A stretch of 64,000 nt of DNA. Source: Rhodobacteraceae bacterium UBA6141. Its GTDB lineage: Bacteria; Pseudomonadota; Alphaproteobacteria; Rhodobacterales; Rhodobacteraceae. Where the stretch lies: the NCBI GenBank assembly GCA_002423245.1, contig DIVD01000012.1:60244-124243 (forward strand), written 5' to 3'. Positions 34,300-44,241 of the stretch are shown in pieces. The translations under genes were made by a program, and so were the position numbers. The notes beneath the pieces are model-generated. The model saw only the letters and a list, made by a program, of their open reading frames with translations. It had not been told where the DNA came from and did not search any database. Each line of letters starts with the position of its first letter. Position 1 is the first letter of the stretch.

Positions 34300-35526
34300 C
34301 TAGCACGTCTTGCTTAAGACGCGATTGAAGTGGTCCGCCCACGTCTTTGGTGCCAGCGGCGGCATCGCACCCGGCACCGCCCCGTCCGTTCCCAGCAGGT
34401 CTTGTATCGTCGCGAGCCAAGAATAGAGGTCACCCGCTGCCACGTAAACCGGGTAATCGCCCACCACTTCAAGATAAACCGGCAGGGGCGCGGCGATGAC
34501 CGGCGTTCCCGCCGCCGCCGCCTCGGCGACCGGCAGGCCATAGCCCTCGGCAAGGCTCGGCATCAGCAGCGCCCGCGCGCCCGCCAGCAGCGCCGCAACC
34601 GCGCCATCGCTCAGCCCCGGCAGTTCGTGAATGGTCCGCCCGACATGCGGCGAGCCGTCCAGCCGCGCGAACAGAGCCTCGTTCCCCCAGCCGCGCCGCC
34701 CCGCCAGGAGCAGCCGCGGCACCCCGGCTTCGGGCAGGGTTTCGTGCAGCCGGTCCCACAGGTCGAGCAGCAGCGCATGGTTCTTGCGCGGCTCCAGCGT
34801 GCCGAGCGCAAGGAAATAGGGCCGGTCGAGCGGCAGGCCCGCGGGGAGGGCGGCAGGGTCGGGCTGCGCCGCATCCGCTCCCGGATGGGCAACGATGCTG
34901 TCCGGCAGCGGCCCGTGCCGCGCGGCATGGCGCGCCAGATCCAACCTTGTGGCGGCCCAATTGCAGATCACCAGATCGGCATGGGCCACCACCGCCGCGA
35001 CCATCGCCTGCAGCCCGGCCACCGCGTGCGGGCGCGAGAACTGCGGGAAATCCAGCGGGATCGTGTCATGCACCAGCACCGCGACGCGGATCCCCGGCCC
35101 GCGGCGCATGGCGGCAAGCAGCCCGGCATCCGCGTTCACATGGCCGGTGTTGAAATACCAGCCGCCCGCCGGCAGATGCCTTGCCAGCAGCGCCGGCACC
35201 CCCCGCGGCGGCGCCGCGCCAAGCGCCATCCGCCGCAGGCGCAGCGCGGCAAGCGCCGGCAGGCCCCGCCGCGCGATCAGCCGCTCGCGCAGGCGCTGCG
35301 GCGCCGGCGCGGCCTTCAGCCAGCCGTCCAGCGCCGCCCCGGCCGCGCGCGGCAGCAGCCATTGCCGGCCTCCGTGCCGCATCAGCAGCAACAGCGGCTC
35401 CGGCCTTTGCAGGAACTCCCGCAGATAGGCGCGCTCCACCCGGTCGATGCCGGTCAGCACGGGGCGGCCGACGCGCAGCACCAGCCGGGTCACGTCCAGC
35501 ACCCTGCCCCGCGCGGCCGCCGTCAT
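34300..35526 (-). CDS. Glycosyltransferase family 4 (GT-B) protein
   Basis: A 408-residue retaining GT-B enzyme. The C-terminal Rossmann domain has LALGTLEPRKNHALLLDLW and the donor-binding EX7E motif around ALLMPSLAEGYGLPVAEAAAAGTPVIA. The N-terminal half has an acceptor domain beginning VLDVTRLVLRVGRPVLTGIDRV, similar to mannosyl- or rhamnosyl-transferases of exopolysaccharide loci. It precedes the GT2 gene and follows galE by three bases, so sugar-nucleotide supply and assembly genes are in one operon. Confidence 0.83.
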   Translation of the reverse strand: MTAAARGRVLDVTRLVLRVGRPVLTGIDRVERAYLREFLQRPEPLLLLMRHGGRQWLLPRAAGAALDGWLKAAPAPQRLRERLIARRGLPALAALRLRRMALGAAPPRGVPALLARHLPAGGWYFNTGHVNADAGLLAAMRRGPGIRVAVLVHDTIPLDFPQFSRPHAVAGLQAMVAAVVAHADLVICNWAATRLDLARHAARHGPLPDSIVAHPGADAAQPDPAALPAGLPLDRPYFLALGTLEPRKNHALLLDLWDRLHETLPEAGVPRLLLAGRRGWGNEALFARLDGSPHVGRTIHELPGLSDGAVAALLAGARALLMPSLAEGYGLPVAEAAAAGTPVIAAPLPVYLEVVGDYPVYVAAGDLYSWLATIQDLLGTDGAVPGAMPPLAPKTWADHFNRVLSKTC

Positions 35527-35529
35527 GCG

Positions 35530-36531
35530 CTAGCGGTCATAATGCCCGGTCTGGTGCCACGTCCAGGCATCGCCGATCATCTGCGCCAGGGTGGACCGCT
35601 CCGGCCGCCAGCCAAGCTCGGCCATCGCGCGCTCGCTGCCCGAGACCAGCTTCACCGCATCGCCCGCCCGCCGGTCGCCCAGCACGATCGGCACCTTGCG
35701 GTTGGTCACGGCGCGGGAATGGTCGATCACCTCGCGCACCGAAAAGCCGCGCCCGGTGCCGAGGCAGAACACGCGGCTGCCCCCCGTCCTGATAGCGTGG
35801 CCCGCCTCCAGCCATTGCAGGCCAAGCACATGCGCATCCACCAGATCCATCACATGCACATAGTCGCGGATGCAGGTGCCGTCTGGCGTCGGATAATCGG
35901 TGCCGAACACCGTCAGCGCCGGGCGCTTGCCCTCGATCGCGTCCAGCATCAGCGGGATCAGGTGCGTTTCGGGCCGGTGGAACTCGCCGACCTCGGCCTC
36001 CGGGTCGGCGCCCGCCACGTTGAAGTAGCGGAAGATCACCGAGCGCAGGCCATGCGCGGCGCCGAAATCCCTCAGCATGTCCTCGATCGCGCGCTTGCTG
36101 GCGCCATAGCTGTTCAGCGGCGTCTGCGGGGTATCCTCGTCCAGCATCACCCCGTCATGGTCGCCATAGGTCGCGCAGGTCGAGGAGAACACGAAGTCAA
36201 GGCATCCCGCCGCCACCGCCGCCTCGATCAGCACCAGCGAGGCGGCGACATTGCCGCGCCAGTACTTCCCCGGCTGCTGCATCGCCTCGCCGACCTGGCT
36301 CAGCGCGGCGAAATGCATCACCGCCACCGGCTGCCACCGGGCAAACACCTCGTCCAGCCGCGCCCGGTCTGCAAGCTCGCCCCGCTCGAAGGGGCCGAAC
36401 TTCACCGCCTGCTCCCATCCGGTCACCAGACTGTCGAAGGTGACGGGCACGTAGCCCGCCGCTTTCAGCGCCTTGCAGGCGTGCGAGCCGATATAGCCCG
36501 CGCCCCCCGTCACCAGCACATGCCTCGCCAT
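35530..36531 (-). CDS. galE: UDP-glucose 4-epimerase GalE
   Basis: Interconverts UDP-glucose and UDP-galactose for surface glycans. Short-chain dehydrogenase fold with NAD-binding GGAGYIGSHACKAL near residues 8-21, the Ser/Thr of FSSTCATYG, the catalytic YGASK, and RYFNVAGADP. Length 333 is typical. It begins three bases after galU in the same direction, giving galU-galE-glycosyltransferases. Confidence 0.93.
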   Translation of the reverse strand: MARHVLVTGGAGYIGSHACKALKAAGYVPVTFDSLVTGWEQAVKFGPFERGELADRARLDEVFARWQPVAVMHFAALSQVGEAMQQPGKYWRGNVAASLVLIEAAVAAGCLDFVFSSTCATYGDHDGVMLDEDTPQTPLNSYGASKRAIEDMLRDFGAAHGLRSVIFRYFNVAGADPEAEVGEFHRPETHLIPLMLDAIEGKRPALTVFGTDYPTPDGTCIRDYVHVMDLVDAHVLGLQWLEAGHAIRTGGSRVFCLGTGRGFSVREVIDHSRAVTNRKVPIVLGDRRAGDAVKLVSGSERAMAELGWRPERSTLAQMIGDAWTWHQTGHYDR

Positions 36532-36534
36532 GCC

Positions 36535-37428
36535 TTATTCAGCCGCCTGACGCATCGCCACGATCTCGCCAAGGTATTGCGAGAACTCCTCGTTCAGGTC
36601 GTCGCGCGCCAGCCCGAAGGCCACCGTCGCCTGCAAGAAGCCCGCCTTGGAGCCGCAGTCGAAGCGCTGGCCCCGGAAGCGGAAGCCATAGACGTTGTCG
36701 CTGTTGACGATTTCCTGCGCGATGGCGTCGGTGAGCTGGATCTCTCCGCCGGCGCCGACCTTCCGGGCGTGCAGGTTTTCCATGATCTGCGGCGTCAGGA
36801 TATAGCGCCCGATCACGGCGAGGTTCGAGGGCGCCTCGGATGCCTTGGGCTTTTCGACCATGCCCCGCGCACGGACGATGGCGCCCATGTCCTCGGCAAT
36901 GTCCAGCACGCCGTAGGAGGAGGCCTTTTCCAGCGGCACCTCCATCGTGGCGACCATGTTGCCGCCGGTTTCGGCATAGGCTTCCATCATCTGCTGCAGG
37001 CAGGGCTTTTCCGCCGCGATCACGTCATCGGGCAGCAGCACCGCAAAGGGCTCGTCGCCCAGCAGGCGGCGCGCGCACCACACGGCGTGGCCAAGGCCAA
37101 GCGCCTTTTGCTGGCGCACATAGGCGATGGCGCCCGATTCCATGTCGGTCGCCTTCAGCACTTCCAGCAGTTCGGTCTTGTTCTTGGCCCGCAGCTCCGC
37201 CTCGATGATCGGGGCGGCGTCGAAATAGTCCTCGAGCGCGGATTTCCCGCGCGAGGTCACGAAAATGAACTCCTCGATCCCCGCCGCCCGCGCCTCGTCG
37301 ATCGCATACTGGATCAACGGGCGGTCAACGAGGGTCATGATCTCCTTGGGAACCGATTTCGTCGCCGGCAGGAACCGCGTCCCGAGCCCGGCCACGGGGA
37401 AAATGGCTTTCGTAACTTCACGCTTCAT
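36535..37428 (-). CDS. galU: UTP-glucose-1-phosphate uridylyltransferase GalU
   Basis: Makes UDP-glucose from glucose-1-phosphate and UTP. The nucleotide-binding loop is FPVAGLGTRFLPATKSVPKE near residues 10-29. VDRPLIQYAIDEA, AVLLPDDVI and EKPKASEAPS follow. Length 297 is normal. It is the first gene of the glycan operon reading leftward. Its 5' leader contains a perfect 8-bp hairpin. Confidence 0.95.
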   Translation of the reverse strand: MKREVTKAIFPVAGLGTRFLPATKSVPKEIMTLVDRPLIQYAIDEARAAGIEEFIFVTSRGKSALEDYFDAAPIIEAELRAKNKTELLEVLKATDMESGAIAYVRQQKALGLGHAVWCARRLLGDEPFAVLLPDDVIAAEKPCLQQMMEAYAETGGNMVATMEVPLEKASSYGVLDIAEDMGAIVRARGMVEKPKASEAPSNLAVIGRYILTPQIMENLHARKVGAGGEIQLTDAIAQEIVNSDNVYGFRFRGQRFDCGSKAGFLQATVAFGLARDDLNEEFSQYLGEIVAMRQAAE

Positions 37429-37453
37429 AATCGCCTACCTTGTGTTCAGGTCG

Positions 37454-37479
37454 GGTCCGGCGGGTTGCGTTGCCGGACC
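37454..37479 (-). promoter_or_regulatory. Hairpin in the galU 5' leader
   Basis: GGTCCGGC and GCCGGACC form a perfect 8-bp inverted repeat with a 10-base loop, ending 25 bases before the galU start. No U-tract follows on either strand, so it may be an mRNA leader structure or a binding site rather than a terminator. No convincing sigma-70 promoter is seen in the 170-base spacer. Confidence 0.45.
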
Positions 37480-37598
37480 TTCCGTCCAATTCTATGCGTC
37501 CGGCGCATGCTCTGCACAACCCTCGCCGCCGCCACGGTTTGCTTGTGCAGCATCTTGCGTGAAATTGTGGCATGTTCGGTAAAGGAATGCCGATGCGG

Positions 37599-38834
37599 TC
37601 AGGATATTTCGGGCGTCATCGGCCGATTCTTGCCGAGCCGCTGCATTTCCTGCGCGACCCGAGCCCGGAATGTGCAGCGGCGCATCAGGGGGTCATGTCG
37701 CGCGGCCTTGCCCAGCAGCCCCCCCGCCTGCTCCCAGAAGCCTGCCGGGTCGTAGTGCTGCCAGTGGTAACGCAAGCCGGGGTCAAGCAAAAGCAGCGTC
37801 ACGATCTCGCCCTGCGCCGCGAGCGCCGCGGCCCTTGCCCGCAGCGCGCGGGCCTGCCAGACCCGCCCCGCCAGCAGCCGCCCGGGGCGCGGGCCCGCGG
37901 GAAAGGGCAGGAAGGCGGAGCCATCCGGCAAGGGCAGCAACGGCGGCAAATGGCGCGCGAGCCCCTCCGCAAAGCCCGCGATCAGCGTCTGCTGCAAGCG
38001 GGCCACGTCCCGCGGCTCGATGCTGCCCGCAACCATGTGGCGAATCAGCCTTGCCCGCTCGCCGCGTCGCAGCCAGTCGCGCGTGTCCGCGATCTCGGCC
38101 GCGCTGGCGCCGTGGCGGCGCAGGGTGATGGCGGTGCTGGCGCCGATGTCGTGCAGGCTGCGCGGCACCCGCCGGGCAGAGCGCTGCCGGCTGCCGGCCT
38201 TGAAGTGATGCACCTGCGCGCCCGGCACCACCGCCACCAGCGCGCCGATCGCCGCCAGCCGCAGGTTCAGCTCGGTCTCGTCAAGATAGTAGCGCAGCGC
38301 GGGGTCGAACCCGCCGAGCCGGCACAGCAGATCGCGGCGATAGGCGCAGTTGGTGCCCTTCACCTCCACCGCCAGACCCGGCGCGGCGCGGTGCAGGCTG
38401 ACCGCATCCGCAGGCACCGCCATCGGCGCGGGCCGGGTCAGCCGGTCCACCCTGCCCGCCTGCCACTGCCAGGAAATGCCGTTCCGGCTGCGCACCCAGC
38501 CGCCCGCCGCCGCCACATCGGAATCCGCGAACGGCGCGGTCAGCCGGCGCAGCCATGTCGGCTCGGGCACCGCGTCATCGTCAAGGAACGCCACCACCTC
38601 GCCCGCCGCCTGCGCGATCCCGGCATTGCGCGCGGCCGAGATGTTGGGCGCGTCGAACACCACCAGCTTCAGCGGCCAGCCCAGCCCCCGCACCACCGCC
38701 GCCGCCGCCGGATCGGCGACCACGATCAGCTCGAAGGCGGCATGGTCCATCTGCCGCACGGCCACGAGGCAGCGCAGCAGCGTGTCGGTCCGGTGCCGCG
38801 AGACGATGACAAGGCTCGCCCGGAGCGGCGGCAT
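37599..38834 (-). CDS. Glycosyltransferase family 2 protein
   Basis: A 411-residue GT-A enzyme starting MPPLRASLVIVSRHRTDTLL. It has FLDDDAVPEP (DXD, about residues 76-85), GTNCAYRRDLLCRLGGFD, and DETELNLRL as the catalytic acid region. The C-terminal 150 residues are a variable helical part. It is the third gene of a cysQ-kdsB-GT2 run whose genes overlap by one base each (TGATG), so all three are translated in a coupled manner. The donor sugar is unknown. Confidence 0.85.
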   Translation of the reverse strand: MPPLRASLVIVSRHRTDTLLRCLVAVRQMDHAAFELIVVADPAAAAVVRGLGWPLKLVVFDAPNISAARNAGIAQAAGEVVAFLDDDAVPEPTWLRRLTAPFADSDVAAAGGWVRSRNGISWQWQAGRVDRLTRPAPMAVPADAVSLHRAAPGLAVEVKGTNCAYRRDLLCRLGGFDPALRYYLDETELNLRLAAIGALVAVVPGAQVHHFKAGSRQRSARRVPRSLHDIGASTAITLRRHGASAAEIADTRDWLRRGERARLIRHMVAGSIEPRDVARLQQTLIAGFAEGLARHLPPLLPLPDGSAFLPFPAGPRPGRLLAGRVWQARALRARAAALAAQGEIVTLLLLDPGLRYHWQHYDPAGFWEQAGGLLGKAARHDPLMRRCTFRARVAQEMQRLGKNRPMTPEIS

Positions 38835-39634
38835 CAGGCCATGCCCATCCCGGCCATCATCGCCTCCAGCCGCGGCACGTCCTCGGGATTGTTCAGCTCC
38901 CAGAACTGCCGCCCGCGCGCGTCCACCTCGACGCATTTCACGTTGCGCCCGTTTTCCAGGAAGCGAAGCTGCTCCAGCCCCTCCAGCGCCTCCAGCGGGC
39001 CGATCTGCCAGCCGGGATAGGCCGCGAGCGCCGCCGGCCGGTAGGCATAGACGCCGACATGGTGGAACACCGGCGTCGGTTCCTCGGGGGCGTAGTCGCG
39101 CCCGCAATAGGGGATCACTTCCTTGGAGAAATACAGCCCGTGCCCGCCCGCGCCGAACACCGCCGTGGTGCCGCCGACGCGGCCGTTGCGCCGGTCCTCC
39201 AGCAGGCTGGCCCGCATCGCGCCCTCGCAGCGCAGCACCGGCGTTGCGATCTCTGCCGCCGGATCGGCGCGCAGGCCCGCCAGCAGATCCTCGACGAACC
39301 AGGCCGGGGTCAGCGGCGCGTCGCCCTGCAGGTTCACCACGATGTCGAAGCCGCCGCCCAGCCGCGCATGTGCCTCGGCGCAACGCTCGGTGCCGTTGCG
39401 GCACCCGGCGGAGGTCATCACCACCTCGGCCCCGAAACCCTCGGCATGGTCGCGGATGCGCCCGTCATCGGTCGCCACCACCACGCGGTCCGCGCCGCGC
39501 ACCGCCATCGCCGCCTCCCAGCTGCGGTGGATCAGCGTGCGCGCCACTCCGTCCGCCCCGGTCAGCGCCACCAGCGGCTTTCCCGGATAGCGGGAGGAGG
39601 CATAGCGCGCCGGCACCACGATCAGCACGCGCAT
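38834..39634 (-). CDS. kdsB: 3-deoxy-manno-octulosonate cytidylyltransferase KdsB
   Basis: Activates Kdo as CMP-Kdo for lipid A-core or for the Kdo linker of ABC-exported capsules. It begins MRVLIVVPARYASSRYPGKPL, with the CTP-binding RYPGK, then VVVATDD, VVNLQGDAPL and FHHVGVYAYR. Length 266 is near normal. Close overlap with cysQ and a glycosyltransferase, far from kdsD, suggests a copy devoted to capsule; a second copy elsewhere is possible. Confidence 0.92.
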   Translation of the reverse strand: MRVLIVVPARYASSRYPGKPLVALTGADGVARTLIHRSWEAAMAVRGADRVVVATDDGRIRDHAEGFGAEVVMTSAGCRNGTERCAEAHARLGGGFDIVVNLQGDAPLTPAWFVEDLLAGLRADPAAEIATPVLRCEGAMRASLLEDRRNGRVGGTTAVFGAGGHGLYFSKEVIPYCGRDYAPEEPTPVFHHVGVYAYRPAALAAYPGWQIGPLEALEGLEQLRFLENGRNVKCVEVDARGRQFWELNNPEDVPRLEAMMAGMGMA

Positions 39635-40428
39635 CACTTCACCAGCAGCACGCCGGGGGAGTAGGCGATGAAGAACGGGTTGGCGAAGCCCGGCTTGCCA
39701 TAGGTCAGCGGCGCGTGGGTGTGAAAGTCGATCACCTCGCCGCCCGCGCCGCGCAGCACCGCGTCGCCCGCCGCCGTGTCCCATTCCATCGTGCGCCCCA
39801 GCCGCGGGTAAAGGTCGGCCTCCCCGGTCGCCACAAGGCAGAACTTCAGGCTCGACCCCGCCGAGGTCATGTCGCGCACCGCGTACTGGCCGATGTAGTC
39901 GTCCGTCGCCTGGTCGCGGTGGGATTTCGAGGCCACCACCAGCAGCGCCCGGTTGTCGGGGGTGGAGACGGCAATCGGCACCTGCTCGCCCGGCGCGGCC
40001 TTGTCGAAGGCGCCATGCTCCTCCACCGCGCGGCCATCGGGCAGGGTGTAGAACAGCCGCCCCCGTGCCGGCGCATAGACCACGCCGCGCAGCGGCACGC
40101 CGTTTTCCACATAGGCGATGTTCACCGTGAAATCGCCGCGGCGCTGCACGAATTCCTTGGTGCCGTCCAGCGGATCGACGATCAGGAAGCTGCTCACCGC
40201 CTGCCCGTGGCTTGCCGTCTGCTCCTCGGTCACCAGCGGCACGTCCGGAAAGGCGGCGCGCAGGCCCGCCGAGATCAGCGCATCCGCGGCCTCGTCCGCC
40301 TCGGTCACCGGGCTCGCATCCGACTTGGTCCTCACCTCGAAATCGGGGGAGCCGTAGATCTCCATGATCCGGTCGCCGGCCTCGAGCGCAAGGCGCCGCA
40401 TCACCGCTGTCAGGTCCGTGAAATCCAT
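39634..40428 (-). CDS. cysQ: 3'(2'),5'-bisphosphate nucleotidase CysQ
   Basis: Magnesium-dependent, lithium-sensitive phosphatase of the inositol monophosphatase family. It hydrolyses PAP (3'-phosphoadenosine 5'-phosphate), the by-product of PAPS-using sulfotransferases. Motifs are PVTEADEAAD, LVTEEQ, VDPLDGTKEFVQRRGDFTVN and WDTAAGDAVLRGAGG. The start at 40428 follows AAGGAGA. The longer frame upstream has no matching sequence. First gene of the cysQ-kdsB-GT2 unit. Confidence 0.93.
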   Translation of the reverse strand: MDFTDLTAVMRRLALEAGDRIMEIYGSPDFEVRTKSDASPVTEADEAADALISAGLRAAFPDVPLVTEEQTASHGQAVSSFLIVDPLDGTKEFVQRRGDFTVNIAYVENGVPLRGVVYAPARGRLFYTLPDGRAVEEHGAFDKAAPGEQVPIAVSTPDNRALLVVASKSHRDQATDDYIGQYAVRDMTSAGSSLKFCLVATGEADLYPRLGRTMEWDTAAGDAVLRGAGGEVIDFHTHAPLTYGKPGFANPFFIAYSPGVLLVK

Positions 40429-40486
40429 CCCCGTCTCCTTGCCGTCGCGGTCCCGGCCCGGCGGCATCCGCCGAAACCAGGCGTTG

Positions 40487-40515
40487 TTGATAAAAATCTT
40501 CATCACACTTATGCT
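40487..40515 (+). promoter_or_regulatory. Sigma-70-like promoter before the KpsM-like permease
   Basis: TTGATA (40487-40492), 17-base spacer, TATGCT (40510-40515), about 110 bases upstream of the permease start, in the spacer between divergent cysQ and permease genes. The stretch is markedly AT-richer than its surroundings. Confidence 0.55.
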
Positions 40516-40623
40516 GGGCAGCAAAAGGAACGGCAAGGTTTCTCGGGCCTGATCCCGTGAGGGGCGTGGCGCGCGGCACATGTCGAGCGCGCCGGAGCGG
40601 CAGATGGGGTTATCGTGCAGCAC

Positions 40624-41442
40624 ATGTTCCACCGCGAGACGCGCAAGACCCCGCTGATGGCCGCGGTCTCGCTGGGCGAGCTGATCTTTCACTCCACCGT
40701 GCGCAGCGTGCGCCAGGGCCACGGCAATGCCATCTATGGCCTGCTGATCAACGTGTTCCAGACCGCCTCGATGCTGCTGGTCTTCTACTTCGTGATGACG
40801 CTGATCGGAATGCGCGGCGCGGCGATCCGGGGCGACTACTTCCTCTACATGATGACCGGCATCTCGGTGTTCATGGCCCATACCAAGACGATGGGCGCCG
40901 TGTCGGGTGCAGGCTCGGCCACCTCGCAGATGCTGCAGCACGGGCCGATGACCACCGCGGTTTCCATCGCCTCCGCCGCGCTGGGGGCGCTCTATCTGCA
41001 GGTGCTGACGATGGCGGTGCTGCTTTACGGCTATCACGTGCTTGTCAGCCCGATCACCATCTACCGGCCGGTCGCGGCGATGGGCATGGTGGTCATGGCC
41101 TGGCTTTACGGGCTCGCGCTCGGCCTTGTGCTGCTGGGGCTGCGCCCCTGGGCGCCGCGCCTCGTGCAGATCCTGCAATCGGTCTATACCCGCGCCAGCA
41201 TGTTCGCCTCGGGCAAGATGTTCGTCGCCAACACCCTGTCCTATTCCATGCTGCAGTTCTTCGACTGGAACCCCCTGTTCCACATCATCGACCAGGTGCG
41301 CGGCTTCGTCTTCATCAACTACAACCCGCACCACACCTCCTGGCAGTATCCGATATATGTGATGCTGGCCGTGGCGATGATCGGGATGATGGGCGAGTTC
41401 TACACCCGCCGCCGCGTCTCGGCGAGCTGGTCGGCCCGCTGA
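40624..41442 (+). CDS. ABC-2 type polysaccharide export permease (KpsM-like)
   Basis: Inner-membrane half-transporter of the capsule/O-antigen export type. Six hydrophobic segments are visible, starting near residues 38-58 (FQTASMLLVFYFVMTL) and ending YVMLAVAMIGMMGEF before a basic tail. The C-terminal region DWNPLFHIIDQVRGFVF is the KpsM signature. An in-frame GTG nine bases upstream (40615) is an alternative start. The partner ATPase (KpsT) and the adaptor KpsE are not next to it, which is unusual. It is convergent with alkB, one base apart. Confidence 0.85.
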   Translation: MFHRETRKTPLMAAVSLGELIFHSTVRSVRQGHGNAIYGLLINVFQTASMLLVFYFVMTLIGMRGAAIRGDYFLYMMTGISVFMAHTKTMGAVSGAGSATSQMLQHGPMTTAVSIASAALGALYLQVLTMAVLLYGYHVLVSPITIYRPVAAMGMVVMAWLYGLALGLVLLGLRPWAPRLVQILQSVYTRASMFASGKMFVANTLSYSMLQFFDWNPLFHIIDQVRGFVFINYNPHHTSWQYPIYVMLAVAMIGMMGEFYTRRRVSASWSAR

Positions 41443-41443
41443 C

Positions 41444-42088
41444 CTACAGCGCAACCCGCAGCGTCAGGTTGATCCGCCCCGCCCGTGGCAACAGGGTCGA
41501 GCTGCCAAAGGCGATCCGGTCCACCCCGTGATGGGCCAGCCGCGCCGCGCCGCCCATCACCATCACGTCGCCCGAGCGCAGCCACAGGCTTTCCGTGCTG
41601 CCGCCGCGTGCCACATTGCCGATGCGGAACAGCGCCTCGTCGCCAAGGCTGATCGAGACGACCGGCCAGGCGAAATCCGCCTCGTCGCGGTCCTGATGCA
41701 TCCCCATCCGGGCGCCCTCGGCATAGAAGTTGATCAGGCAGCAATCGGGCAGCCGCCCGACGCCGGCGACCGCGCGCCACACCGCCAGCACCCGCTCCGG
41801 GATCGGCGGCCAGGGCGTGCCCCGCGGATGCAGCGGCGCATAGCGATAGCCGCGCCGGTCCGACACCCAGCCCACGGCCCCGGCCGAGGTCATGCGCACG
41901 CTCATCGGCTTGCCATGCGGCGTCATCGGCGAGAAGAGCCGCGCCCCGGCGATCACGCCGCGCAGATCCTCCACCAGCGCGGCCTGCTCTGCCGGGTCCA
42001 GCAACCCGTCATGCAGCACGAAGCCCCGGACCTCCCGGCCGCGCGCCGCCGGGGCGCGCGCCCGCTCTGCATCTTCGGCATTTTCCAT
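41444..42088 (-). CDS. alkB: AlkB-like 2-oxoglutarate/Fe(II) DNA repair dioxygenase
   Basis: Oxidatively demethylates 1-methyladenine and 3-methylcytosine in DNA or RNA. The iron ligands are the HxD of MHQDRDEADF (near residues 127-136) and the His in ARLAHHGVDRI. The 2-oxoglutarate-binding Arg is in AGRINLTLR at the C-terminus. The start MENAEDAERA at 42088 is preceded by GGAGAAAG. The ATG at 42133 would extend into the dnaK promoter spacer. Length 214. Confidence 0.92.
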   Translation of the reverse strand: MENAEDAERARAPAARGREVRGFVLHDGLLDPAEQAALVEDLRGVIAGARLFSPMTPHGKPMSVRMTSAGAVGWVSDRRGYRYAPLHPRGTPWPPIPERVLAVWRAVAGVGRLPDCCLINFYAEGARMGMHQDRDEADFAWPVVSISLGDEALFRIGNVARGGSTESLWLRSGDVMVMGGAARLAHHGVDRIAFGSSTLLPRAGRINLTLRVAL

Positions 42089-42120
42089 CACTTTCTCCGT
42101 GGCAGCGGGCGCAGGCGCCG

Positions 42121-42150
42121 CTTGCAGCGCCAAATACCCCTCCCTATATA
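42121..42150 (+). promoter_or_regulatory. RpoH-type heat-shock promoter of dnaK
   Basis: CTTG at 42121-42124, an 18-base spacer, then CCTATATA at 42143-42150. This agrees with the alphaproteobacterial sigma-32 pattern CTTG-N17/18-CYTATNT. It lies about 115 bases before the dnaK start, between divergent alkB and dnaK. I saw no CIRCE inverted repeat. Confidence 0.65.
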
Positions 42151-42264
42151 CGGCCAGAAGCCGGAACCGGGGTCCACCCCCGGCCGCACAAGAACCGGGA
42201 TCGGAGGGCAGGGGCCGCGCTCGGGCCTGCCGTCCATAACATCGCCAAGCATGAGGTATATGAC

Positions 42265-44169
<1,905 letters not shown>

Positions 44170-44185
44170 GCGCGCTGGAACGGCA

Positions 44186-44218
44186 AAGGCCGGTCCGCCC
44201 CCGGGCGGGCCGGTCCTT
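44186..44218 (+). terminator. Hairpin between dnaK and dnaJ
   Basis: AAGGCCGGTCCGCCC pairs with GGGCGGGCCGGTCCTT, with one bulged base and one G-T pair. A short TTC run follows. It probably acts as a partial terminator or as a 3'-end stabiliser that lowers dnaJ relative to dnaK. Confidence 0.6.
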
Positions 44219-44241
44219 CATGTTCCGACAAGGGGTGCAGC

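Noticed and set aside
34330..37755. A 1141-codon plus-strand frame across GT4, galE and galU
   Set aside because: Antisense shadow of three recognisable genes; no domain.
38834..40579. A long frame joining kdsB to upstream sequence
   Set aside because: Only the last 266 codons match KdsB; the rest is antisense-frame noise over cysQ.
42089..42264. CIRCE/HrcA element before dnaK
   Set aside because: No TTAGCACTC-N9-GAGTGCTAA-like repeat; an RpoH-type promoter explains control better.
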